Assembly: GCA_946410475.1 (NCBI GenBank)
Contig: CAMKAM010000084.1
Location: 1-6,262, forward strand
DNA length: 6,262 bases
DNA from: an uncultured Bacillota bacterium
Lineage (GTDB): Bacteria > Bacillota > Clostridia > Peptostreptococcales > Anaerovoracaceae
Direction: 5' to 3'
In this document: piece by piece, positions 1-6,245 of the stretch
Layout of the letters: each line of letters begins with the position of its first letter
How positions within the stretch are numbered: the first letter of the stretch is position 1
Position numbers and translations under genes: made by a program
The notes under the pieces: model-generated
Seen by the model: the letters and a program-made list of their open reading frames with translations, nothing else
Databases searched by the model: none
Told to the model about the DNA's origin: nothing

Positions 1-845
1 AGACATACGATGTCGATTTCGTCGAAGATCTTCTGAAGGCAGGAAACGAGACGCCGAGCGTATGCATCCGTCTGAACTGGCTGAAGATCATGAAGCCGGA
101 TATGATCAAAGAACTCGAGGGCAAAGGATTTGAAGTCACGGAAGGAAAATTCGCGAGCAACGCCCTGCACGTCAAGGGCCCCGGCCTCCTCGACACATCG
201 TTCTACAAGGATGGTCATTTCTCGGTGCAGGATGAAGCGGCACAGATGGTCGCTCAGATGCTCGATCCGAAGCACGGCGATGTCGTGATGGATATGTGCG
301 CGGCTCCGGGAGGTAAATCCCTCGCTATCGCTGAGCGCATGAACAATCAGGGCCTTGTCATCGCTTCCGATGTATATAAGAGAAGAGTTGAGATAGCTGA
401 TCGTGAAGCTGAGAGACTCGGCATCAACATCATACAGACGAGGACCTGGGATGCCACAAGGGTCGACTCCACGATGATAGGAAAAGCGGACAGCGTACTT
501 CTGGACGTTCCGTGTTCGGGACTCGGAGTCATCCGCAGAAAGCCGGAGATCAAATACAAAGAAAATGAGGCCGAAGTAGAACTCCTGCCTGCTAAGCAGC
601 TGGCTATACTTCGCGCATCGGCTAACTATGTCAAACCGGGCGGTGTGCTGATGTATGTCACATGCACGATCAACCCGTATGAGAACGAACGTGTAGTTGC
701 GGACTTCCTGCGCAAGACGAACCAGTTCAGTGTAGAGGAGAGCAGACAGTTCATGCCGAACATCGACGGCACAGACGGGTTCTTCATCTGCAAGATGAGA
801 AAAACAGGAAGCATAATCGATCCGGAGGCAGCAAGCATCAGATGA
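1..845 (+). CDS. rsmB: 16S rRNA (cytosine-5)-methyltransferase RsmB, C-terminal part
   Basis: Partial gene running in from the left edge; codon phase begins at position 3, giving about 280 visible residues. An internal ATG at 90 is not the start, because the frame is open upstream and encodes RsmB-like sequence (LLKAGNETPSVCIRLNWLK). The family is usually about 430-450 residues, so the NusB-like RNA-binding N-terminus lies outside the window. Visible motifs of the RsmB/NOP2 m5C methyltransferases: the SAM-binding loop MCAAPGGK (294-317), the LDVPCSGLG motif with the enzyme-release cysteine (codon 513-515), and VTCTINPYENE with the catalytic cysteine (codon 663-665). Both cysteines are present, so it should be active. 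By family knowledge it methylates C967 of 16S rRNA (E. coli numbering) in the cytoplasm. Its stop overlaps the stp start as ATGA. The family call is firm; the exact target base is by homology. Confidence 0.93.
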   Translation, partial: TYDVDFVEDLLKAGNETPSVCIRLNWLKIMKPDMIKELEGKGFEVTEGKFASNALHVKGPGLLDTSFYKDGHFSVQDEAAQMVAQMLDPKHGDVVMDMCAAPGGKSLAIAERMNNQGLVIASDVYKRRVEIADREAERLGINIIQTRTWDATRVDSTMIGKADSVLLDVPCSGLGVIRRKPEIKYKENEAEVELLPAKQLAILRASANYVKPGGVLMYVTCTINPYENERVVADFLRKTNQFSVEESRQFMPNIDGTDGFFICKMRKTGSIIDPEAASIR

Positions 846-1594
846 TCGAAGCAAGTTTTGCAAGCGACAAAGGGATAACGAGAAGTAACAACGAGGACGC
901 CTGCCTTGTTATGCCGCAGGACCGGTTGTATGTCGTCGCCGACGGTGTAGGCGGTAACAATTCAGGTGAAGTGGCCAGCAGGGCAGCCGTGACTTGTGTT
1001 GCTGATTATGTGAGGAGGCACGACCTCTCGAAGATAGAGGATGAGACTGAACTGGCGGCTTCCTTCGAGGACTGCATCAGCGAAGTAAACACAAGCATCC
1101 TCTCGATAGCAAGGGAGTTCCCGGACAGCAGAGGTATGGCGACCACGCTCGTTATATGCTATATAAACGACAATAAAGCTTATTTTGTAAACATAGGCGA
1201 CAGCCGCGCGTATCTGAAGCGCGGCAGCAGTATATTTCAGGTGACGGAAGATCATTCTTACGTCAATACTCTCCTCAAGCTCGGCGTCATAACGCCGGAC
1301 GAGGCCAAGGTACACGAACGCGGAAATGTGATAACGCGAGCTGTCGGAGCCGAGGAGAATGTGAGACCGGATTTTTATCAGATCGATCTCGATGAAGGAG
1401 ATGTCATCCTTCTCTGCACTGACGGACTGTATAACGAAGTCACAGAAGATGAAATGTGTGAATTGATCGATACCGGGCATGATATGAAAACGCTGGCTCT
1501 GGACCTTGTTGAACAGGCGAACAGCGCGGGCGGAAAAGACAACATCACAGTGGTGTGTCTGAAAAACCGAAGGGAGGCTGCAGATGGGCAGTAA
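842..1594 (+). CDS. stp: PP2C-family Ser/Thr protein phosphatase (Stp/PrpC)
   Basis: A 250-residue single-domain PPM/PP2C phosphatase, normal length for bacterial Stp/PrpC. It is Mn/Mg-dependent and cytoplasmic, and by family role removes phosphate from Ser/Thr targets of the kinase encoded next, including the kinase itself. Motifs in order: GITRSNNEDA (residues 11-20), VVADGVGG with the metal ligand D34 (31-38), RGMATTL (97-103; the usual form is GMGTT), NIGDSRAYL (118-125), the flap-region segment EDHSYVNTLLKLGVI (136-150), RGNVITRAVG (160-169), TDGLYNEV with D194 (193-200) and GKDNITVV with D233 (231-238). All expected metal-binding aspartates are present. The ATG at 842 overlaps the rsmB stop by 4 bases. 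A GGAGG at 824-828 lies 13 bases upstream, rather far, so coupling to rsmB translation is likely. No membrane segment or signal peptide. It overlaps prkC by 11 bases. The usual synonym is prpC. Confidence 0.95.
   Translation: MIEASFASDKGITRSNNEDACLVMPQDRLYVVADGVGGNNSGEVASRAAVTCVADYVRRHDLSKIEDETELAASFEDCISEVNTSILSIAREFPDSRGMATTLVICYINDNKAYFVNIGDSRAYLKRGSSIFQVTEDHSYVNTLLKLGVITPDEAKVHERGNVITRAVGAEENVRPDFYQIDLDEGDVILLCTDGLYNEVTEDEMCELIDTGHDMKTLALDLVEQANSAGGKDNITVVCLKNRREAADGQ
1571..1577 (+). promoter_or_regulatory. Shine-Dalgarno of prkC
   Basis: AGGGAGG ends 6 bases before the ATG at 1584 and lies inside the last codons of stp. It is a strong, well-spaced site. It fixes the prkC start and means kinase translation need not depend only on ribosomes finishing stp. 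Confidence 0.8.
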
Positions 1595-3506
1595 AGTGAT
1601 CGTAGGAAGGTACGAGCTTCTTGAAAAGATCGGCGACGGTGGTATGGCTGTCGTATACAAGGCGAAAGACCGTCTTCTCAACAGGGCGGTGGCTGTGAAG
1701 ATCCTGAAGCCGGAGTACACTAACGATGACAAGTTCATAAACAATTTCAGAAAGGAATCGCACGCTGCTGCGAGTCTTTCGCATCCGAACATCGTCAGCA
1801 TTTATGACGTTGGAAAAGAAGGAAACATCAATTATATAGTAATGGAGCTCGTTGAGGGCATGCCGCTCAGCCGCCTTATCAAGCAGAGAGCTCCGCTGGA
1901 CTATAATACAGTGATAGATTATTCGAAGCAGATCGCCGCGGGACTTGCCGCCGCTCACAAGCACGGCATTATCCACAGAGACGTCAAGCCGCACAATATC
2001 CTCGTGAACGAGGACGGTGTCTGCAAGATAGCGGACTTCGGCATAGCGAAGGCGATCAGCACGACGACGATAGTAGACGGAACGAGCGAGACGATCATGG
2101 GCTCCGTCCACTATTTCTCACCGGAGCAGGCGAGAGGCGGATATGTCGACGAGAAGAGCGACATCTATTCGCTGGGCATCGTGATGTATGAGATGCTCAC
2201 CGGTCAGGTGCCGTTCGACGCGGACAATCCGGTAAGTGTCGCTCTCATGCACATCAATGAGCCGATAACGCCGCCGTCAAAACTCGTTGACGGTATCCCT
2301 CCGGGGCTCGAGAAGATCGTAATGAAAGCAACGGACAAGTTCCAGAGCAACCGTTTCAAGAGCGCAGAGGAATTGATCGAAGCTCTTGATGATATAGACC
2401 TTGTCAGCAGGGTCGTCGGAAACTCTGTGTTCATGGGTTCAGATCAAAAGCAGAACATGAAACCGGTCCAGTCCGAACCGTATATATACGACGAAGAGCA
2501 GGTCCCGGTACAAAGAGAGACGATCCCGCCTGCGGTTGCAGCGGCGAATTCGAGGAAGAAGAGAAAGATCGTAACTGCTTTGATAGTGATAGCTGCCATA
2601 GTGGCAGGTCTCGCTATCGCTGCTCATTCGCTAGGGATCATAGGAAAAGCCAATATCGAAGTGCCCGACTTTACCGGAAGGACGGTCGAAGAGGCGGAAG
2701 AGATAGCCAAGGCGAAGGAACTCGACGTAGATGTAGTGAAATATGAAGTAAGCGACGAGTACAAGACAGGTGAGGTCATGGATCAGAATCCGCCTGCCGG
2801 AGAAAAGGTGAAAAAGAACACGACTATAGAACTGACCGTATCAAAGGGATCTGATGAGGGCGTGGTACCGAACGTCATAGGTCTTTCGGAAAAAGACGCC
2901 AAGAAACTCCTGAAGGATTCAGAATATGATGTCGAAGTGAGAGTCGTAACGGCGCCTCAAACAAAGGGCATAGTCGTGAACCAGTCGCCGGGTGCCGGAG
3001 AGACGGCGAAGAAAGGTGACACTGTCACGATAGAAGTCAGTGACGGCGAAGGCAAGGAAGAAGGAGAAGTGCCGAACCTGATAGGAATGAGTGAGTCAGA
3101 CGCGAAGGCTGCCATAACAAATGCGGGCTTCGAGGTCGGTAATATATCGGAAGAGACGAACGGCGACTATAAGGCAGGACAGGTCATCGACCAGCAGTAT
3201 AGTGCCGGATCGACCCTTGAAAAGGGCAAGACCATAGGATTCACGATCAGCAAAGGGGCCGGCTCGTCGACAGTACAGCTGTACATAGACTATGCTGATG
3301 CGGCAAACGATGTATTCTATCTGACTGTAACTGTATCTGATGATGACGGTACAAGAAACGTCATCTCAAATGCTCAGAGACAGAAGGAAAAAGAAGGCGA
3401 GACGCTCAAGATCAAGGGTACAGGAAAGGGTACGATCACAGTCGTATTCGATAACGATACTGTAATGAGACGCAACGTCGACTTTGAGACAGGAGAGCTT
3501 TCCTGA
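1584..3506 (+). CDS. prkC: PASTA-domain transmembrane Ser/Thr protein kinase (PrkC/PknB/StkP type)
   Basis: A 640-residue bitopic membrane kinase. The N-terminal cytoplasmic Hanks-type domain (about 8-272) shows the glycine loop IGDGGMAVVYKA (16-27), catalytic lysine K39 in AVAVKIL, E58 in the C-helix, HRDVKPHN with D133 and N138 (131-138), DFG (151-153), a Thr/Ser-rich activation loop (159-172) and SPE in place of APE (179-181). All catalytic residues are present. A charged juxtamembrane linker (about 273-323) ends in RKKRK (324-328), then one membrane helix (about 329-353). Outside are three PASTA repeats (about 356-422, 425-488, 494-558) and an 80-residue C-terminal region (559-640), predicted beta-rich. 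PASTA kinases bind muropeptides or lipid II and regulate wall growth, division, spore germination or stress, depending on species. Architecture matches Clostridia/Bacilli PrkC. Encoded with its phosphatase; its stop overlaps the rsgA start by one base. Confidence 0.96.
   Translation: MGSKVIVGRYELLEKIGDGGMAVVYKAKDRLLNRAVAVKILKPEYTNDDKFINNFRKESHAAASLSHPNIVSIYDVGKEGNINYIVMELVEGMPLSRLIKQRAPLDYNTVIDYSKQIAAGLAAAHKHGIIHRDVKPHNILVNEDGVCKIADFGIAKAISTTTIVDGTSETIMGSVHYFSPEQARGGYVDEKSDIYSLGIVMYEMLTGQVPFDADNPVSVALMHINEPITPPSKLVDGIPPGLEKIVMKATDKFQSNRFKSAEELIEALDDIDLVSRVVGNSVFMGSDQKQNMKPVQSEPYIYDEEQVPVQRETIPPAVAAANSRKKRKIVTALIVIAAIVAGLAIAAHSLGIIGKANIEVPDFTGRTVEEAEEIAKAKELDVDVVKYEVSDEYKTGEVMDQNPPAGEKVKKNTTIELTVSKGSDEGVVPNVIGLSEKDAKKLLKDSEYDVEVRVVTAPQTKGIVVNQSPGAGETAKKGDTVTIEVSDGEGKEEGEVPNLIGMSESDAKAAITNAGFEVGNISEETNGDYKAGQVIDQQYSAGSTLEKGKTIGFTISKGAGSSTVQLYIDYADAANDVFYLTVTVSDDDGTRNVISNAQRQKEKEGETLKIKGTGKGTITVVFDNDTVMRRNVDFETGELS
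2649..3257 (+). repeat. Three tandem PASTA-domain coding repeats
   Basis: Protein-level tandem repeats inside prkC: about 2649-2849, 2856-3047 and 3063-3257. Each opens with a VPD/VPN-type motif (VPDFTGRTVEEAEEIAK, VPNVIGLSEKDAKKLLK, VPNLIGMSESDAKAAIT), has a central QNPPAG / QSPGAG / QQYSAG motif, and ends in a TIELTVSKG / TVTIEVSDG / TIGFTISKG strand. DNA identity between units is low, so this is an old domain duplication and not a recent DNA repeat. The third unit lacks the proline usually seen before the AG (QYSAG), a small divergence. Confidence 0.88.
3491..3495 (+). promoter_or_regulatory. Shine-Dalgarno of rsgA
   Basis: AGGAG ends 10 bases before the ATG at 3506, inside the last codons of prkC. 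Together with the TGATG stop/start overlap it supports coupled re-initiation at rsgA. Confidence 0.6.
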
Positions 3507-4378
3507 TGAAGGGAAGGATAGTCAAAGCGCTTTCGGGATTCTATTATGTCAGACACGGAGATGATGTCTATGAGTCCAGGGCACGAGGAGTGTTCAAGAA
3601 AAGAGGACAGACGCCGCTCGTTGGAGACGAATGCGAATTCGAGGTCACACATGAAGGCGATATGGAGGCTTTTGTGACGAAGCTGTATCCGCGGAAGAAC
3701 AGTTTCATAAGGCCGCCGATAGCGAATGTGGACACACTCTGCATAGTAGTTTCTGTCGGCAGGCCCGCACCTGCTCCGGGCGTCATAGACAGACTGCTCG
3801 TGATGGCCGAAGAAGCAGATACGCATGCAATGATATGCGTGAACAAAATAGACGAAGCCGATGAGGAAACTCTGAGGATGCTGCAGGAAACTTACAGCGA
3901 CATCTATCCGCTCGTGTCCATATCAGCAAAGACGGGAGAGGGAAAAGAGGAGCTCCTGTCTGCGATCGGAAGCGGAAGGACAGCGTTTGCCGGTGCATCG
4001 GGCGTCGGCAAGTCGACGATAGTGAATATGCTTAAGGCTTCGGCCGAAGCGATCACCGGAGAGCTTTCTGATAAGACCGGAAGAGGAAAGAACACGACGC
4101 GACATGTCGAGTCGTTCATCCTTCCGGGCGGCGCGGTAATATATGACACACCGGGATTCACATCGTTCGAGATACCCGGAAAGGAAGAAGCCGACCTGCA
4201 GTTCATGTTCCCGGAGATGAGACCGCTTATCGGAAAGTGCCGTTTCGATAACTGCAGGCATCTGGCCGAACCGGGCTGCGCTGTGACAGAAGCGGTAGAG
4301 AATGGAAAGATCAAAAAATCGAGATATGACTCTTATGTGTCACAGCTCGAAGATATAAGGAAAAGCAACAGTTATTGA
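3506..4378 (+). CDS. rsgA: Ribosome small subunit-dependent GTPase RsgA (YjeQ/CpgA)
   Basis: 290 residues, typical length. RsgA is a circularly permuted GTPase that acts late in 30S subunit maturation. The G motifs come in the permuted order G4-G5-G1-G2-G3: NKID (113-116), SAK (140-142), P-loop GASGVGKS (163-170), TTRH (197-200) and DTPGF (214-218). The N-terminus (about 1-65) fits the OB-fold that contacts rRNA. The C-terminal zinc site is complete: C245, C250, H252 and C258 in CRFDNCRHLAEPGC, followed by a helix. Cytoplasmic. The ATG at 3506 shares its A with the prkC TGA stop. In B. subtilis the orthologue CpgA is encoded beside prkC and is a reported PrkC substrate. T159, four residues before the P-loop, sits where the reported CpgA phosphorylation site would align. 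All catalytic and metal residues are present; nothing is broken. Confidence 0.96.
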   Translation: MKGRIVKALSGFYYVRHGDDVYESRARGVFKKRGQTPLVGDECEFEVTHEGDMEAFVTKLYPRKNSFIRPPIANVDTLCIVVSVGRPAPAPGVIDRLLVMAEEADTHAMICVNKIDEADEETLRMLQETYSDIYPLVSISAKTGEGKEELLSAIGSGRTAFAGASGVGKSTIVNMLKASAEAITGELSDKTGRGKNTTRHVESFILPGGAVIYDTPGFTSFEIPGKEEADLQFMFPEMRPLIGKCRFDNCRHLAEPGCAVTEAVENGKIKKSRYDSYVSQLEDIRKSNSY

Positions 4379-4392
4379 AAACGACACATTCA

Positions 4393-4398
4393 AGGGAG
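4393..4398 (+). promoter_or_regulatory. Shine-Dalgarno that decides the rpe start
   Basis: AGGGAG lies in the only intergenic gap of the window (4379-4404). It is 6 bases from the ATG at 4405, 3 bases from the ATG at 4402, and downstream of the in-frame TTG at 4375. The spacing to 4405 matches the prkC site and selects that ATG. Confidence 0.75.
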
Positions 4399-4404
4399 AG
4401 AATG

Positions 4405-5061
4405 ATGAAGATCCTTGCACCATCGATATTATCAGCTGATTTTTCGCATCTTGCCGAAGACGTTGAAAAGACGGAAAAAGGCGGGGCGGGACTGCTGCAC
4501 ATAGATGTCATGGACGGTCACTTCGTTCCGAATATCAGCTTCGGACCATATGTGATGAAATGTCTTCTGGGGAAGACAGGACTGCCGTTCGATGTCCATC
4601 TAATGATAGACGATCCTGATAAGTATGCTGAAGGATTCGTCACTGAGAACACGAAATATATAACCGTACACCAGGAAGCGACCAGACATCTCGACAGAAG
4701 CGTGGAGTACATCAGGTCGCTGGGAGTCGGGGCAGGAGTTTCGATCAATCCGGCTACACCTGTATGGACTCTCGAGAATATATTGGATAAAGTCGATCTT
4801 GTTCTCGTAATGAGCGTCAATCCCGGATTCGGAGGGCAGAAGCTGATCGAGAGTACGCTTGCGAAGATCGAACAGCTGGCGAAGATGAGAGAGGAAAGAG
4901 GCCTCTCGTTCGCCATAGAGATAGACGGGGGCGTAACGACAGATAATATAGGAAGAGTGATCAGTAGCGGAACGGATATAGCAGTCGCAGGGTCTGCCGT
5001 TTTCGGAGCGGAAGACATATGCGCAAGGACAGAAGAATTTGTGAGGTTGATGGATGTCTGA
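4405..5061 (+). CDS. rpe: Ribulose-phosphate 3-epimerase
   Basis: 218 residues with the chosen start. It interconverts D-ribulose 5-phosphate and D-xylulose 5-phosphate in the non-oxidative pentose phosphate pathway, in the cytoplasm, as a metal-dependent TIM barrel. Motifs: KILAPSILSADF (2-13), LHIDVMDGHFVPN with metal ligands H32 and D34 (31-43), FDVHLMI with H65 (62-68), the signature VMSVNPGFGGQK (135-146), IEIDGGV with D174 (171-177) and the phosphate-binding end VAGSAVFG (194-201). The whole active site is present. Start: the frame is open back to a TTG at 4375, which would add ten residues unlike the family; the ATG at 4405 gives the canonical MKILAPSILSADF N-terminus and sits 6 bases after AGGGAG. 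ATG 4402 is a less likely alternative. The gene overlaps the next by 8 bases. It commonly follows rsgA in Bacillota. Confidence 0.96.
   Translation: MKILAPSILSADFSHLAEDVEKTEKGGAGLLHIDVMDGHFVPNISFGPYVMKCLLGKTGLPFDVHLMIDDPDKYAEGFVTENTKYITVHQEATRHLDRSVEYIRSLGVGAGVSINPATPVWTLENILDKVDLVLVMSVNPGFGGQKLIESTLAKIEQLAKMREERGLSFAIEIDGGVTTDNIGRVISSGTDIAVAGSAVFGAEDICARTEEFVRLMDV
5043..5047 (+). promoter_or_regulatory. Shine-Dalgarno of the LCP gene
   Basis: GAGGT ends 6 bases before the ATG at 5054, within the last codons of rpe. It supports this start, which overlaps the rpe stop by 8 bases. Confidence 0.65.
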
Positions 5062-6244
5062 TCTTAGTAAGAATCCTGATGTGACACCTATGACCGAAGT
5101 GGGTGTCACACCGAACAGGAACAACGGTAATAAGAAAAAGAAAAAAAGAAAAGGATTGAAGATAGCGATCGCAGTGATCATCGTGCTTTTGATAGCGCTT
5201 GGCGCAGCCGGAGCCGTGGCATATCATCATGGAATGGACTGGGCTAAGGAAAAGCTTGACTCGATGGATCACGTAACGCTCGATTCGGATGATCTTGAGA
5301 TAGACGAGCAGGTCGCCAAAGATCTGAAGGATTACAGGAATATCCTGATCCTCGGTATCGATAAGCGAAAAGGCGAAGATATCAATACCTGCCGTAGCGA
5401 TGCCATGATCATAATGAGCATCAAAAAGAGCACCGGTGAGGTCAAGATGATCTCGGTCGTAAGGGACTCCTTCCTCCAGCTGGACGAAGTCGGTGAACTG
5501 AGGATCGACAAGCTCACGCATGCTCATGCTTACGGTGGACCGATCAACACGATGCGGGCAATCAACAGGAACCTTGATCTGAACATCAAAGAGTTCGTAA
5601 GGGTCGACTGGGCAACGGTCGCCGATGTGGTCGACAATCTGGGCGGTCTCGAAATGACGATCCATGATTATGAGATCGACGAGATGAACAAGTATATAAA
5701 GGACACGAACAAGAGCCTTCAGGGAGATGAGACACCGATCAAAAAGGCAGGAAAGCAAAAGCTAAACGGCATCCAGGTCGTTACTTACTGTAGGATCAGA
5801 AAGGTCGGCGGAGGCGATTCAGAGAGAGCTTCGAGGATCAGGAATACGATCGAAGCCACGATCAAAAAGGGAAGAGATATAGTCTTTGATGAAAAGACTG
5901 AAGGATTGAAAAAGATCAATGACGTTTGCGATAATGCTCTGCCGGAGATCTCAACTAACATACCGACTGACAAGTTGATGAAATTGTTCTGGGAACAGAA
6001 GAGCATAAAGATCGCTGACAGCGTCGGCTGGCCGTACACATGGGATGGAGCTCAGCTTAACGGGATATGGTATGATGTCCCGATCACGCTGGAGTCCAAT
6101 GTAATAGATCTCCATGAGGACATATTCGGGCAGAAAGGCTACGAGCCGACAGAAAGAGTTAAAGAAATAAGTGAGCTGGTATCTTACGAGTCAGGTTACT
6201 ATGAAGGCCAGCCGGTACAGTACACTAACAAAGACAAGAAATAG
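5054..6244 (+). CDS. LytR-CpsA-Psr (LCP) family cell-wall glycopolymer ligase
   Basis: 396 residues, type II membrane topology: cytoplasmic tail (1-34) with T11, T14 and T19 and a KKKKKRK cluster (27-33), one membrane helix (about 35-57), then an extracellular LCP domain (about 94-275) and a C-terminal extension. LCP hallmarks: ILILGIDKRKG (97-107), RSDAMIIMSI (114-123), ISVVRDSF with R137 and D138 (133-140), KLTHAHAYGGP (153-163), RVDWATVADVVDNLGGLEMTI (183-203), and LNGIQVVTYCRIRKVGGGDSERASRIR (237-263) with R247, R249, D255, R258 and R261. Known LCP proteins move undecaprenyl-phosphate-linked polymers (teichoic acid, capsule, other wall glycans) onto peptidoglycan. Which polymer is used here cannot be told. 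Cys113 and Cys246 each directly precede a conserved arginine. The gene starts inside rpe, so it is probably co-transcribed with the kinase pair. The family is certain; a specific gene symbol is not justified. Confidence 0.93.
   Translation: MSDLSKNPDVTPMTEVGVTPNRNNGNKKKKKRKGLKIAIAVIIVLLIALGAAGAVAYHHGMDWAKEKLDSMDHVTLDSDDLEIDEQVAKDLKDYRNILILGIDKRKGEDINTCRSDAMIIMSIKKSTGEVKMISVVRDSFLQLDEVGELRIDKLTHAHAYGGPINTMRAINRNLDLNIKEFVRVDWATVADVVDNLGGLEMTIHDYEIDEMNKYIKDTNKSLQGDETPIKKAGKQKLNGIQVVTYCRIRKVGGGDSERASRIRNTIEATIKKGRDIVFDEKTEGLKKINDVCDNALPEISTNIPTDKLMKLFWEQKSIKIADSVGWPYTWDGAQLNGIWYDVPITLESNVIDLHEDIFGQKGYEPTERVKEISELVSYESGYYEGQPVQYTNKDKK
5080..5110 (+). repeat. Perfect 9-bp inverted repeat in the first codons of the LCP gene
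   Basis: TGTGACACC (5080-5088) and GGTGTCACA (5102-5110) are exact reverse complements separated by 13 bases. The first arm begins 26 bases after the LCP start codon. The repeat could form an mRNA hairpin or be a dyad for a protein, or it could be a by-product of the similar codon runs for VTP (10-12) and VTP (18-20). No T-run follows, so it is not an intrinsic terminator. Confidence 0.5.
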
Positions 6245-6245
6245 T

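Noticed and set aside
90..845. Reading the ATG at 90 as the true start of a short methyltransferase
   Set aside because: The frame is open to the window edge and the upstream residues match RsmB, so the gene is truncated by the window and not short.
962..1801. Long open frame on the minus strand (279 codons) across stp and the start of prkC
   Set aside because: It lies opposite two well-supported genes, crosses their junction, has no recognisable motif, and is readily explained by codon bias of the sense genes.
2479..2490. 12-base palindrome CGTATATATACG inside prkC that could look like an operator or a -10 region
   Set aside because: It is in the juxtamembrane linker coding sequence with no paired -35 element and no gene start nearby; it is explained by chance and by Tyr/Ile codons.
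4037..4050. Perfect 14-base palindrome GCTTCGGCCGAAGC inside rsgA
   Set aside because: A palindrome of this size is expected by chance at a rate of a few tenths per 6 kb. It sits in conserved coding sequence and has no T-run, so it is not a terminator.
4375..4404. In-frame TTG start for rpe that would add ten residues and overlap rsgA by 4 bases
   Set aside because: The added residues do not resemble the family N-terminus, there is no Shine-Dalgarno before 4375, and the AGGGAG at 4393-4398 points to the ATG at 4405.
5135..5152. A-rich run with an A7G heptamer that resembles a -1 frameshift or slippage site
   Set aside because: The A-AAA-AAG heptamer is out of register with the reading frame (codons are AAA AAA AGA), and the run simply encodes the lysine cluster before the membrane helix.
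4961..5758. Long open frame on the minus strand (265 codons) across rpe and the LCP gene
   Set aside because: It is antisense to two conserved genes, spans their junction, and shows no family motif; treated as a shadow.
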